Assembly (NCBI RefSeq): GCF_037094465.1
Contig: NZ_CP146609.1
Coordinates: forward strand, 3,157,501 to 3,221,500
Reading direction: 5' to 3'
Source of the DNA: Pseudodesulfovibrio sp. 5S69
Lineage (GTDB): Bacteria > Desulfobacterota > Desulfovibrionia > Desulfovibrionales > Desulfovibrionaceae
DNA: 64,000 nt
Positions 46,519 to 56,934 of the stretch are shown here, in pieces. Made by a program: the position numbers and the translations under genes. Under the pieces are notes generated by a model. It did no database searches. It saw only the letters and a list, made by a program, of their open reading frames with translations, and was not told the DNA's origin. Within the stretch, counting starts at the first letter, position 1; each line of letters starts with the position of its first letter.

Positions 46519-47874
46519 ATGACCCGCAACATCGACGAAGCGTTTAAGGAAGCAATCGAATTCATTGATATTATTACGAAGCCTGTGGGCACGGTTTCCC
46601 TTGAGGAACGGCGCAAGATCGCCACCGAGACCGTGGAGAACTTCCGCGACTACATCAACAAGGGCTTTCTGGAGTACCGCAAGTCCGTGACCGAGGCGGG
46701 CGAATTCGCCGTGACCGAGTGGATGGGCCAGGGGTCCATCCTCAAGGACGCCCTGGACCGCGAGTTCATCGACATCCTCGGCGGGTTCGGCCTGTACAGC
46801 TACGGCATCCGCCACCCCAAGATCGTGGAGGCGGTCAAGGCCCAACTCGACCGCTCGCCCCAGTACTCCCAGGAGATGCTCGACCCCCTGCGCGCCAAGC
46901 TCGCCCGGGTCATCGCCAAGCTGACCCCCGGCGACATCCAGTACGGCTTCTTCGCCAACTCCGGCACCGAAGCCGTGGAAGGGGCCATGAAGCTGGCCAA
47001 GTTCTACACCGGAAAGAAGGGCTTCATCTCCATGCTCAAGGGCTTCCACGGCAAGACCCTCGGCTCCCTGTCCCTGATGGGCAAGAACGACTACCGCGCC
47101 CCGCTCCTGCCCCTGCTTGAAGGCATGCGCCACGTGCCCTTCGGTGACGTGGCGGCCGTCGAGCGCGAATTGAAGTACGCGGCCGCCGTGGGCGACGACA
47201 TCGCCGCCGTGGTGGCCGAGCCCATCCAGGGCGAGGCCGGCGCCATCGTGCCGCCGGACGATTTCTGGCCCGGCCTGCGCGAGGTCTGCGACAAGTACGG
47301 CGTGCTGCTCATCGCGGACGAAGTCCAGACCGGCTTCGGCCGCACGGGCGAGATCTTCGGCGTGGACCACTGGGACGTGGCCCCGGACATCATGTGCTTC
47401 GGCAAGGCGCTCGGCGGCGGCGTGGTGCCCATGTCCGGCTTCTTCTCCACCCCCAAGATATGGGAGGTCATGGAGCCCAACCCGTTCATGCACACCACCA
47501 CCACGGGCGGCAACCCCATCGCCTGCGCCTCGGCCCTGGCCGCCATCACGGTCATGCACGAGGAAAACCTGCCCGCCCAGGCCGCCGAAAAGGGCGAATA
47601 CGTGAAGAAACGGTTGCAGGAGCTGTCCGAGCGGCACCCCGGCATCCTGGACAAGGTCACCGGCAAGGGGTTGCTCATCGGCATGCACTTTGTGGACGAC
47701 GAGATCGGCTACCACGTGGCGTCGGGCCTGTTCGCGCGCGGCGTGATCACGGCCGGAACCCTGACCAACGCCCGGTGCATCCGCTTCGAGCCCGCCTTGA
47801 ACATCCCCATGGAACTGCTTGACGAGGCCCTGAACAAAATGGAAGACGTCTTTAAATCGCTGCCCAGCAGCTAA
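46519..47874 (+). CDS. patA: Putrescine aminotransferase
   Basis: A 451-residue class III PLP enzyme close in layout to E. coli PatA (YgjG), which turns putrescine into 4-aminobutanal. The extended N-terminus (EERRKIATETVENFRDYINKG) is typical of PatA and not of GabT. Cofactor residues: NSGTEAVEGAMKLAKFYTGK, GFHGKTLGSLS, EPIQGEAGAIVPP, IADEVQTGFGRTG (Asp 267) and the lysine in CFGKALGGG (296). GGAG precedes the ATG. 11 bp separate it from the aldehyde dehydrogenase. Confidence 0.92.
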   Translation: MTRNIDEAFKEAIEFIDIITKPVGTVSLEERRKIATETVENFRDYINKGFLEYRKSVTEAGEFAVTEWMGQGSILKDALDREFIDILGGFGLYSYGIRHPKIVEAVKAQLDRSPQYSQEMLDPLRAKLARVIAKLTPGDIQYGFFANSGTEAVEGAMKLAKFYTGKKGFISMLKGFHGKTLGSLSLMGKNDYRAPLLPLLEGMRHVPFGDVAAVERELKYAAAVGDDIAAVVAEPIQGEAGAIVPPDDFWPGLREVCDKYGVLLIADEVQTGFGRTGEIFGVDHWDVAPDIMCFGKALGGGVVPMSGFFSTPKIWEVMEPNPFMHTTTTGGNPIACASALAAITVMHEENLPAQAAEKGEYVKKRLQELSERHPGILDKVTGKGLLIGMHFVDDEIGYHVASGLFARGVITAGTLTNARCIRFEPALNIPMELLDEALNKMEDVFKSLPSS

Positions 47875-47885
47875 GGAGGATTCCC

Positions 47886-49328
47886 ATGAGCTCGACAGAC
47901 ATGAAGCTTTGGATCAACGGCCAATGGACCGACGCCGCCGATGGCGGCGTAATGGAAGTGGAGAATCCCGCAACCGGCGAAACGGTCGCCACCGTGGCCA
48001 AGGCCGGGGAAAAGGACGTGCTCAAGGCCGTGGCCGCGGCCAAGACCGCCTTTGACGACGGCCGCTGGTCCGGGCTGACTCCGGCCGAGCGCTCAAGGTG
48101 CCTGTGGAAGCTGGCCGACCTGCTGGAGAGCCGCATGGAGGAATTCGCCCGGGTCGAGTCCGAGGACACCGGCAAGCCCTACGAATTCCTCAGCCTGGGT
48201 GCGGACCTGCCGTTCTGCATCGACAACCTGCGCTTCTTCGCCGCCGCCGCGCGCGACACCGGCGGCCACCACGCGGGCGAGTTCGCTCCGGGCTACACCT
48301 CCATCTACCGCCGCGACCCGGTGGGCCCGGTGGGCCAGATCGCCCCGTGGAACTACCCCCTGCTCATGGGCGTGTGGAAGCTCGGCCCGTCCCTGGCCGC
48401 AGGCTGCACCGCCGTGCTCAAGCCCGCCAGCCTGACCCCGCGCACCTCGCTCATGCTCGGCGAGATGACCGCCGAGGCGGGCATCCCGGACGGCGTGGTC
48501 AACGTTGTCGCGGGAAGCGTCGGGCACATCCTGACCAGCCACCCGGACATCCGCATGGTCTCCCTGACCGGCGCAACCGAGACCGGCAAATCGGTCATGA
48601 AGAGCTGCGCCGACACGGTCAAGCGCGTGCACCTGGAGCTGGGCGGCAAAGCCCCGTGCCTGGTCTTCAGCGACGCGGACATCGACCTGGTGGCCGAGAA
48701 ACTGTCCCTGGCCGCCTTCTGCAATTCCGGCCAGGACTGCACCGCCGCGACCCGCATCATCTGCCACAAGTCCATCGAAAAGCAGGTCTGCAACGTCATG
48801 GCCGAGGCCATGAAGAAGGTCGTGGTCGGCGATCCCTTCGATTCCGCGACCATGATGGGCTCGATGATCTCCGGCCGCCACCTGGACATGGTCTCCGGCT
48901 TCGTGGAGCGCGCCCGCGCCGACGGGGCCACCGTGCTCTGCGGCGGGCAGAAGATCGATAGACCCGGCCACTTCTACGAGCCCACGGTCATCACCGACGT
49001 GCGCCAGGACTCCGAGATCGTCCAGCAGGAGGTTTTCGGCCCGGTCATCACCATCCAGACCTTCGACGACGAACCCCAGGCCATCAAGATGGGCAACGAC
49101 GTGGTCTTCGGCCTGGCGTCGTCCGTGTTCACCCGCGACGTGGCCCGGACCATGCGCGTGTCCAAGGCGCTGGAATTCGGCACCGTGTGGGTCAACGACC
49201 ACCTGCCCCTGGCCTCCGAGACCCCGCACGGCGGGTTCAAGCAGTCCGGTTTCGGCAAGGACCTGTCCGCCGAGGCCGTGGGCGACTACCTGGTGACCAA
49301 GCACGTGATGATCAACACCGGCGCCTAG
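47886..49328 (+). CDS. Aldehyde dehydrogenase, probably 4-aminobutyraldehyde dehydrogenase
   Basis: A 480-residue NAD(P)-dependent aldehyde dehydrogenase. The catalytic pair is Glu 251 in LELGGKAP and Cys 285 in NSGQDCTA; the cofactor site is IAPWNYPLLMGVWKLGPSLAAG (148-169) and SLTGATETGKSV. It resembles the betaine aldehyde/aminobutyraldehyde branch (PatD/YdcW, PuuC). Next to patA, the expected step is 4-aminobutanal to GABA. Action on succinate semialdehyde too cannot be excluded. Confidence 0.88.
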   Translation: MSSTDMKLWINGQWTDAADGGVMEVENPATGETVATVAKAGEKDVLKAVAAAKTAFDDGRWSGLTPAERSRCLWKLADLLESRMEEFARVESEDTGKPYEFLSLGADLPFCIDNLRFFAAAARDTGGHHAGEFAPGYTSIYRRDPVGPVGQIAPWNYPLLMGVWKLGPSLAAGCTAVLKPASLTPRTSLMLGEMTAEAGIPDGVVNVVAGSVGHILTSHPDIRMVSLTGATETGKSVMKSCADTVKRVHLELGGKAPCLVFSDADIDLVAEKLSLAAFCNSGQDCTAATRIICHKSIEKQVCNVMAEAMKKVVVGDPFDSATMMGSMISGRHLDMVSGFVERARADGATVLCGGQKIDRPGHFYEPTVITDVRQDSEIVQQEVFGPVITIQTFDDEPQAIKMGNDVVFGLASSVFTRDVARTMRVSKALEFGTVWVNDHLPLASETPHGGFKQSGFGKDLSAEAVGDYLVTKHVMINTGA

Positions 49329-49378
49329 CACCGGCGACCGAACCTTCAACCGCCTGCCCGAGGCAGGCAGAGAACGAC

Positions 49379-50449
49379 ATGGCGAACACCCCCGTTACCC
49401 CCGTCCGCGTCCCGGTCCGTGCACCGGCCTGCGACGGGCTGTACATGCCCGGCGAATGGGCCGAGCACGAGGCCACCTGGATGATCTGGCCCTGCAAGCC
49501 GTCGGCCTGGCCTTTCGGCCTGGAAAAACCCCGGCTCGCCTATGCCGAGGTGGCCAAGGCCATCAGCCGGTTCGAGCCGGTCTACATGATGTGCCGCCCC
49601 GAGCTCATGGACCAAGCCAAAGCCCTGTGCGGCGACGCCGTGACCCTGGTGCCCATGGACACCCGCGACTCCTGGGCACGCGACTCGGCCCCGACCTTCG
49701 TCGTCGACGGCAAGGGCGGCGTGGCCGGCGTGGACTGGGTCTTCAACGACTGGGGCCACATCGCCCGCTACGAGGGCAAATACGACGAGCCCATGGCCCA
49801 GGCCGTGCTCGAACACCTGTCCATGCGCCGCTACGCCGCGCCCTGCATCATCGAGGGCGGCGGCATCCACGCGGACGGCGAGGGTACCCTGCTGACCACC
49901 GAACAGGTCCAGTTCGACCCCCGGCGCAACGCGGGCTTCTCGAAAAAGGACTTCGAGGACCTCTTCGCCGCCTACCTGGGCACGGAAAAGGTCGTCTGGC
50001 TCGGCAACGGGCTGGAGGACGACGAGACCAACGGGCACGTGGACATCCTGGCCTGCTTCGCCCGCCCCGGCGTGGTCATGGTCCACGACTGCACCGACCC
50101 GGACGACGCCAACCACAAGGTCTCGCAGGACGCCATCCAGCGCCTTGAGTCCACCACGGACGCGCGTGGTCGGTCCTTCGAGATCATCCGCATGCCCCAA
50201 CCTGCGCCGCGCTACAACGGCGACTGGCGCATGGACCTGAGCTACATCAACTTCTACATCGCCAACCGGGGCATCGTCATGTCCTCCTTCGACGACCCCA
50301 TGGACGCGACGGCGTACAAGCTGATGTGCGAGGCCTTCCCCGACCGCGAGGTGATCCAGCTCCCGTGCCTGGACATCTTCGCCGGGGGCGGCGGCATCCA
50401 CTGCATTACCCAGCAGCAGCCCAAGGGCGCTCCGCTGCCGGTATTTTAG
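49379..50449 (+). CDS. aguA: Agmatine deiminase
   Basis: A 356-residue guanidino-group-modifying enzyme that turns agmatine into N-carbamoylputrescine and ammonia. Catalytic features: DTRDSWARDSAP (about 94-105), EGGGIHADGEGTLL, the His in NGHVDILACF (220) and nucleophile Cys 342 in GGGGIHCITQQQP. ATG 49379 gives the family's usual length. A small hairpin, GCCTGCC/GGCAGGC (49352-49368), lies just upstream and could influence initiation, since the ribosome-binding site is weak. Confidence 0.95.
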   Translation: MANTPVTPVRVPVRAPACDGLYMPGEWAEHEATWMIWPCKPSAWPFGLEKPRLAYAEVAKAISRFEPVYMMCRPELMDQAKALCGDAVTLVPMDTRDSWARDSAPTFVVDGKGGVAGVDWVFNDWGHIARYEGKYDEPMAQAVLEHLSMRRYAAPCIIEGGGIHADGEGTLLTTEQVQFDPRRNAGFSKKDFEDLFAAYLGTEKVVWLGNGLEDDETNGHVDILACFARPGVVMVHDCTDPDDANHKVSQDAIQRLESTTDARGRSFEIIRMPQPAPRYNGDWRMDLSYINFYIANRGIVMSSFDDPMDATAYKLMCEAFPDREVIQLPCLDIFAGGGGIHCITQQQPKGAPLPVF

Positions 50450-50458
50450 GAGCAAGAC

Positions 50459-51340
<882 letters not shown>

Positions 51341-51359
51341 GGGAGGAAATCCCGCGAAT

Positions 51360-51394
51360 AAAAAGGGCGCCCGGTTTGACCGGGCGCCCTTTTT
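51360..51394 (+). terminator. Terminator of the polyamine operon
   Basis: A perfect 16-bp stem (51360-51375 with 51379-51394), loop TTG, right arm ending in T5. Confidence 0.95.
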
Positions 51395-51445
51395 GTTGAA
51401 AATCAGATTTTGAAAGCCGCTTCGCGGCGATAGTCGGATGATTTC

Positions 51446-51476
51446 GCCTCCGGCGGGCAGGGGCTCGCACCCCTGC
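51446..51476. repeat. Intergenic repeat with hairpin
   Basis: GCCTCCGGCGGG (51446-51457), identical to the block at 27992, runs into the inverted repeat GCAGGGG (51457-51463) / CCCCTGC (51470-51476). It lies just beyond the 3' end of the radical SAM gene and may act as its terminator. Confidence 0.5.
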
Positions 51477-51525
51477 ACCCCATACGTTGGGTTGAATCGT
51501 CCCCGTTATTGCCTGCTCCGCTTTC

Positions 51526-52902
51526 TCACAGCAGGCATTGCAACCCGCCCATGCACCACAGGCAGTGGCCGCAGGGGATGGTCGCGCCCAGGCAATCGCA
51601 GTCGAAAGGAAGCGGCGCGCCCTTGATGTCGTCGCACGGCACGAACGGGCAATTCGAGCAATAGGGATACTCGTATTCCAGCACCTGCCGGCGGAAGTCC
51701 GCGTAGTCCGCGCCCTGCCAGATGTCCACCAGGTCGCGTTCGCGGATGTTGCCGAACAGCCACGGGCGGACCACCTTACGGCCGCCGTCCAGGTGGCAGG
51801 CGTATTGGTGCCACAGGAACTGGCACGGGCTGACGTCGCCCAGCGAGGTGACGAAGGCCGTGCCGTCCTCCAGGAAATGGCAGCGCCGTTCATCCAGGGC
51901 CTGAAGCGGCGGCAGGCGCACCTCCATCCCGGCGCGCCCCGCAGCGTCCCCGGCCTGCCGAAACAGATGCGCCAACTCCTGCTCCGCCCCGGCACGGTTG
52001 CGCCGGTCCCATTCGAGCAGGTGGGGCAGGTGAACCCACACGCCCGACGCCTCGGCCTCACGGAGCAGCCCCTTGACCAACTCGTGCAGCCGCTTCTCCC
52101 GGTCCGTCTTGACGAACTTCCAGGCCACGCCGTGCTGCTCGTGCAGGTCGAGGCCCTCCCCCTGCGCCCTGGCCTGCCACTTCTCGAACAGGGCCGTGGC
52201 CGTCGGCGTGTTGGGGTTGAACAGGGACTGGTCCTGCATGGACTGGTCGTAGGGCAGCACGTGAGAGACGATGACGAAATCCAGACCGAGTTCCCCGGCC
52301 CAGCGCACCACCAGAGGCAGTTGGTCGGCGGTGTCGCGCATGAGCACGAGTTCCACCCCCAGGCGCAGCGTACGGTTGTACCGCTCCCCGGCCTGGCGCA
52401 GCAGGCGGAAGGCGCGCTCCAGGCGGGCCGCGCCGGTCCCGCCGTGCAGCTCGCCGTCGCCGTGGGGTTGCCCGTGGCCGCCCATCTCCAGGGTGTCCAC
52501 AGAGATGCAGAAGGTGTCCACGCCCGCCTCGACCAGCCGGTCGGCCCGTTCCTCTGTGACCAGCAGCCCGTTGGTCTGGAAGCCGATCCAACCGGACTCG
52601 GGCATGGTTTCGCGGGCAAAGGCGGCCATGCCGGGCAGGTCGGGATTGAGCAGCGGCTCGCCGATGCCGTTCAGGACCAGCGCCTCACAACGGGCCAAGG
52701 CGGGCGAGAGCCGCTTGAAGGCCTCAAGATCGAGATCGGTTTCGGGAATGCGGCTGTCCGGGGCGGACTTGACGCACATGGCGCAACGCATGTTGCAACG
52801 GGTGGTCACCTCCACCTGGAGCCTGGACGGGAACAACGGCTCCGGCCTTGGGGCGGCGGGAGTCGGGGTTGGTTGAAGACGATTCATGGTCGGCGGTTCC
52901 AT
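51526..52902 (-). CDS. Radical SAM/SPASM-domain protein
   Basis: A 458-residue radical SAM enzyme. The SAM-cluster motif is CNMRCAMC (Cys 36, 40, 43), followed by GIGEPLLNPDL (SAM-binding GxGEP). The C-terminal third is rich in cysteine: CHFLEDG, GDVSPCQFLW, CSNCPFVPCDD, CDCLGATIPCGHCLWCMGGLQC (437-458), consistent with a SPASM domain holding one or two extra clusters. Such proteins often modify peptides or act as sulfatase-maturase-like enzymes, but no precursor gene is evident nearby. The start may instead be ATG 52887. Confidence 0.87.
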   Translation of the reverse strand: MEPPTMNRLQPTPTPAAPRPEPLFPSRLQVEVTTRCNMRCAMCVKSAPDSRIPETDLDLEAFKRLSPALARCEALVLNGIGEPLLNPDLPGMAAFARETMPESGWIGFQTNGLLVTEERADRLVEAGVDTFCISVDTLEMGGHGQPHGDGELHGGTGAARLERAFRLLRQAGERYNRTLRLGVELVLMRDTADQLPLVVRWAGELGLDFVIVSHVLPYDQSMQDQSLFNPNTPTATALFEKWQARAQGEGLDLHEQHGVAWKFVKTDREKRLHELVKGLLREAEASGVWVHLPHLLEWDRRNRAGAEQELAHLFRQAGDAAGRAGMEVRLPPLQALDERRCHFLEDGTAFVTSLGDVSPCQFLWHQYACHLDGGRKVVRPWLFGNIRERDLVDIWQGADYADFRRQVLEYEYPYCSNCPFVPCDDIKGAPLPFDCDCLGATIPCGHCLWCMGGLQCLL

Positions 52903-52981
52903 CGGGTTGGGTCGGGGGAAACGCCTGTATACGGCAAACCGATCCCGCCGTCGATATCCCTTTGCGGGAAGGAAAGATGTC

Positions 52982-53329
52982 CTACGACCGGACAGTGTCC
53001 GACAACCCCTCCACCGAGGCGTCGATGAATTCGTCCAGGGTGGCCCCGTCCGACTCGCCGATGAGCCGGTTGACCTCGTGGCCGCGGTGGAACAGCAAGA
53101 AGGTGGGCGTGCCCTTGACCGCGAAACGGTCGGTGGCCGTGTCCAGGTAATCCGCGTTGTACAGGAAGCACCTGACGGCCCCGCCGTGAGCCCGACAGGC
53201 CGCTTCCAGCACCTTCACCTGGCCGGAGTATTTCTCGTTTCTCTTCAGGAAGGCGACCAGGAGAGGTCCCTCACCGCTCTGCAATTCTATATCAACGGCT
53301 TGTGGCTCAATGGTCTTGATCGTGCGCAT
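52982..53329 (-). CDS. Thioredoxin-fold protein lacking the CXXC motif
   Basis: A 115-residue thioredoxin-like protein. The fold is recognisable from PLLVAFLKRNEKYSGQVKVL, where the active-site CGPC is replaced by residues 31-37 without cysteine, and from the cis-proline segment VKGTPTFLLFHRGHEVNRLIG (Pro 75). Without redox cysteines it is probably a binding or chaperone-like protein rather than a disulfide reductase. AGGAG precedes the ATG. Confidence 0.85.
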   Translation of the reverse strand: MRTIKTIEPQAVDIELQSGEGPLLVAFLKRNEKYSGQVKVLEAACRAHGGAVRCFLYNADYLDTATDRFAVKGTPTFLLFHRGHEVNRLIGESDGATLDEFIDASVEGLSDTVRS

Positions 53330-53488
53330 GCTTTCGCTCCTCGCCGGGTCGCGGACACAAAGGTCCGCAGTCCGGGCTTGCCTTGGAACATAGCAGGGAG
53401 CGGGCCGCGTTGCATTACATCAACTCGTTAGTATGGTTATAAATCCGCATGGGCGACGGGCACTTGAAGCCGGACCCGGAAAGCGGTC

Positions 53489-56362
53489 TCAACCGTCCAG
53501 GCCCCAGGCCTTGAGCTTACGGTACAGGGTGGCCCGGTGGATGCCCAACCGGCGGGCGGCCTGAACCTTGTTGCCTCCGCACTCGCCGAGCACGGCCAGG
53601 ATGTCCTCCCTGCCGGGCCTGTGCAACGAGAACGACGCCGGGACGCCCTGCTCGACAGCCGGGGCCGGTTGTTCCGGGACGCCGCTGCGGATCTGGTCCA
53701 CCAGGTCCTTGCGGATGTGCCGGAGCTCGATGGTCTTGCCCGGGGACAGAATGCAGGCGTGTTCCAGGGCGTGCTTGAGTTCGCGCACGTTGCCCGGCCA
53801 GGAATAGGTCAGGAGCAGGTCCATGACCTCCTCGGACACCCCGTCGAAATGCTTGCCGAAGTTCTCCGCGAACATGGACAGGAAGTGGTCCGTCAGCATG
53901 GGGATGTCCGGCTGCCGGTCCCTGAGCGGCGGCAGGGTCACGGGCATGACGTTGAGCCGGTAGTACAGATCCTCCCGGAAGGCCCCCCTGCGCACGGCAT
54001 CGCGCAGGTCCGCGTTGGTGGCCGCAATGATGCGCACATCCGCGGTGCAGGTCTTGGACTCACCCACCCGCTCGTATTCCCGACTCTCCAGAAAGCGCAG
54101 GAGCTTGAGCTGGAGCATGGGCGAGATGTCGCCGATCTCGTCCAGGAACAAGGTGCCGCCCTGGGCCGCCTGGATGCGCCCGACCTTGTCCCGAACCGCG
54201 CCGGTGAAGGCCCCGCGCACATGCCCGAACAGCTCGCTTTCGAGCAGGCTCTCGGACAGGGCCGAGCAGTTGACTTTGATCAGCGGCTTACCCGCGCGCA
54301 CCCCGCCGTAGTGCAGGGCCTCGGCGACCAGCTCCTTGCCCGTGCCCGACTCGCCCAGGATGAGCACGATGGAATCCAGGGACGAGAGTTGTTCCAGGAG
54401 CTGGTAGATGTCCTGCATGGGACCGCTGCGCCCGACGATCCCCCGGAAGCCGTGCCGCTGCTGCAACTGTTTTTCCAGGTCCGCGATGTGGGAAATGTCG
54501 CGCACGACGAGCACCGCGCCCGCGTGTTGCCGGTCCTTGTCCACCAGGGGCGAACAGTTGATCTCGACCATGCGCTCGCCCATGGCCGGGGTCTTCAGCT
54601 CGATCTCGTAGCCGCGCACCGGCTTGTCCGTCTTCAGGACCTGGCGCAGCACCTGGACGCACGGGTTGCCGTCGTCCCCGACCACGTCCTCGAGCCGACG
54701 CCCCCTGGAGCGCTCCTCCGCGAACCCGAACAGACTCTTGGCCGCGCTGTTGGTGGCGATGACCGACAGTCCGGAGTCCACGGTCAGGATGGCATCCGGG
54801 ATGGAGGCGAAGGTGGCCTCCAGATTCAGCCGGTACTGCTCCTTCTCCTGGGTGGCCTGGGCCAGGGCGCTCTCGGCGGCCTTGTGTTCGGTCTCGTCGC
54901 GACCCACGGCCTGAATCTCCACCACCGACTTCCGGTCGTTGAGCACAGCCCGGTGGGTCCACGATATCCAGCGCTCCTCCCCGTCCGAGCGGACCTGCCG
55001 GACCTCCATGTCGAATACGGGCCGGGCCGGGTCGAAGCGGTCCAGCCATTCGGTCAGGACCCGCCGGTCCATGGAGCCCATGGAGGAAAAGAAATCTCTG
55101 CCCAGGACGTCCTCCTCGTCCTGGCCCACGAACCGCTCGAAGGCGTTGTTCACGAACGTCAGCTTGCCGTCCGGCCCGTAGCGGCAAATCAGCTCGGTCT
55201 GGTCCTCGACCACGGCCCGGTACAGCCGCGCGCCCTCGCGCAGGGCCTCCTCCACGATCCTGCGCCGGGAGATGTCCTGGGCGTAGAGGATGCACACGTC
55301 CCGCCCGGCGTTGGTGAAATAGCTCATGACCAGCTCCACGGGGAGCGAAGAGCCGTTCTTGCGCTTGAGGTAATCGTAGGAGACCCGCTTGCCGCCCTGG
55401 GCCATGGCCGCCATGAACTGCTCCGGGTGGGCGACCAGGTCCTGGACGGCCAGACCGCGTATCTCGGCCTGATCGTAACCCAGGGCGCGGCAGGCTGCGT
55501 CGTTGCATTCCATGACCGTGCCCCGCTCCCGGTCCACCAGGACGATGGCGTCCGTGGCCCCGGCAAAGACGCTGCGATACTGCTTCTCGCTTTCGGCCAG
55601 CCCGACTTCGCCGCGCCGCCTGGTGGTGATGTCCCTGATCGAGACCACGAACCCGGACAGGGTGTACCCCTGCAACACGGGCCGAACGCGGGTCTCCAGG
55701 ACCATGCCGCTACGGTGCTCCTCGATCCGGGCCGTCTCGCGGGTGGTCCGCGCCTTGGCGATGGCTCCCTCGTGCAGGTTGGACACGGCGTCCGAAAACA
55801 GCGAAGGATAGGACTGCCCCGTGCACTGGCCCACGTCCCGGCCGAGCAGGCTCTCCACCGGCCCGCTGCACTCGATGACCGAGGCCTCCTCGTCCAGCAG
55901 GAAAATGACGCCCTCATCGGCGTTGAGCATGGATTGCAGGAAGGCCTTGGCCGCGGACAGCCGGGCCTCCTGGAGCGTGGCCGTGGACCGCAGCTCGTTC
56001 TCGGCCAGGCCGAGGCGGACGAGCATTTCGAGTTGGGAGCGGACCACGGGTTTTTGCAGATAGGCCATGGCCCCGCAGTCGCGGGCCAGCCGTCCGGGGT
56101 CGTCGATGGCGGCGGCGATGAGCAGGATGACCGGGGTGACCAGGCCGAGCCGGGCCGCCTCGTGGACCAGGGAGCCGCCGTCGTCCTCGTCGCCGTGGGC
56201 GGCCAGGACCAAAGCCGGGCTCCGGCGGGCCATGAGCGCGGCCGCGGAGGCCGGGCTGGAGGCGGTCTCCACCCCGTAGCCCCTGGCTTCGAGGATGTCC
56301 TTGATCAGCGCGCGTATGGAGGCGTCGCCGTCGGCGACGAGAATGGTCGAGCTCACCGGCAT
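53489..56362 (-). CDS. Multi-PAS sigma-54-dependent regulator with degenerate receiver
   Basis: A 957-residue protein. Order: receiver-like domain (1-125), four PAS domains (about 140-255, 258-385, 386-505 and 510-635), AAA+ domain (about 650-880: GESGTGKE, ELFGHVRGAFTGAVRD, GGTLFLDEIGDIS), and a Fis-type helix-turn-helix at the end (NKVQAARRLGIHRATLYRKLKAWGL). In the receiver the phospho-acceptor Asp is replaced by Ala (ALVLAAHG, about 55) and the Thr/Ser is lost, while Lys 104 remains, so it is not controlled by usual phosphorylation. Start may be GTG 56356, better spaced from AGGAG. Targets are unknown. Confidence 0.92.
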   Translation of the reverse strand: MPVSSTILVADGDASIRALIKDILEARGYGVETASSPASAAALMARRSPALVLAAHGDEDDGGSLVHEAARLGLVTPVILLIAAAIDDPGRLARDCGAMAYLQKPVVRSQLEMLVRLGLAENELRSTATLQEARLSAAKAFLQSMLNADEGVIFLLDEEASVIECSGPVESLLGRDVGQCTGQSYPSLFSDAVSNLHEGAIAKARTTRETARIEEHRSGMVLETRVRPVLQGYTLSGFVVSIRDITTRRRGEVGLAESEKQYRSVFAGATDAIVLVDRERGTVMECNDAACRALGYDQAEIRGLAVQDLVAHPEQFMAAMAQGGKRVSYDYLKRKNGSSLPVELVMSYFTNAGRDVCILYAQDISRRRIVEEALREGARLYRAVVEDQTELICRYGPDGKLTFVNNAFERFVGQDEEDVLGRDFFSSMGSMDRRVLTEWLDRFDPARPVFDMEVRQVRSDGEERWISWTHRAVLNDRKSVVEIQAVGRDETEHKAAESALAQATQEKEQYRLNLEATFASIPDAILTVDSGLSVIATNSAAKSLFGFAEERSRGRRLEDVVGDDGNPCVQVLRQVLKTDKPVRGYEIELKTPAMGERMVEINCSPLVDKDRQHAGAVLVVRDISHIADLEKQLQQRHGFRGIVGRSGPMQDIYQLLEQLSSLDSIVLILGESGTGKELVAEALHYGGVRAGKPLIKVNCSALSESLLESELFGHVRGAFTGAVRDKVGRIQAAQGGTLFLDEIGDISPMLQLKLLRFLESREYERVGESKTCTADVRIIAATNADLRDAVRRGAFREDLYYRLNVMPVTLPPLRDRQPDIPMLTDHFLSMFAENFGKHFDGVSEEVMDLLLTYSWPGNVRELKHALEHACILSPGKTIELRHIRKDLVDQIRSGVPEQPAPAVEQGVPASFSLHRPGREDILAVLGECGGNKVQAARRLGIHRATLYRKLKAWGLDG

Positions 56363-56505
56363 ATCTCCTGGAATGACTCATACATCACTTGCCCGTCGAA
56401 AACCAGCCCCGTGCCGCCGCGTTCCGTTTTTGGCTGTTCATTTCCCTTTTCTCGGTGTATAGCCCAGGTCATGGTGGAGTCTTTTCCATAACCTAGGAGG
56501 ATAGT

Positions 56506-56748
56506 ATGTCATCTTTTACCGAAGCAGATCTGCCCGTCGATGTCCATCATGGAGAAATGATTACCCTTGCGGACGGAACCACGGTCAGGTTCGAATCCAA
56601 CGGGGAGGCCAAGGATATCATGATCAATGATGGCTTTGCGGCCGCCTGCACCCTGTTCCCCGGCAACGATTTCATCGTCGAAACCGGCAACGGCAACTAC
56701 AAGGTCACCTGTGATTTCGGTGACGTCATGCACGTCGAAAAGGCCTGA
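56506..56748 (+). CDS. Small acidic hypothetical protein
   Basis: An 80-residue acidic protein with AGGAGG well placed before the ATG. Predicted beta-rich: GEMITLADGTTVRFESN, IMINDGFAAACTLFPGND, FIVETGNGNYKVTCDFG. One or two cysteines, no signal peptide or membrane segment. It lies divergent from the large regulator. No family recognised. Confidence 0.72.
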   Translation: MSSFTEADLPVDVHHGEMITLADGTTVRFESNGEAKDIMINDGFAAACTLFPGNDFIVETGNGNYKVTCDFGDVMHVEKA

Positions 56749-56934
56749 TTTCATGGCCGCGCCCGCCTCGGCGAGCGCGGCCCCCGTTCCTTTTCCATCC
56801 CCCTTTCCCTTCCCGCCCGGTTTCGTGCTGGGCCACTTCTAACGCCGATGACACGGCGGCCATTGTCTGCTATCCGTTAATTCTCAACGTCCACCAAAGC
56901 CGCATATCGCGCCAAAAGGAGGGGAAGGTCAGCC

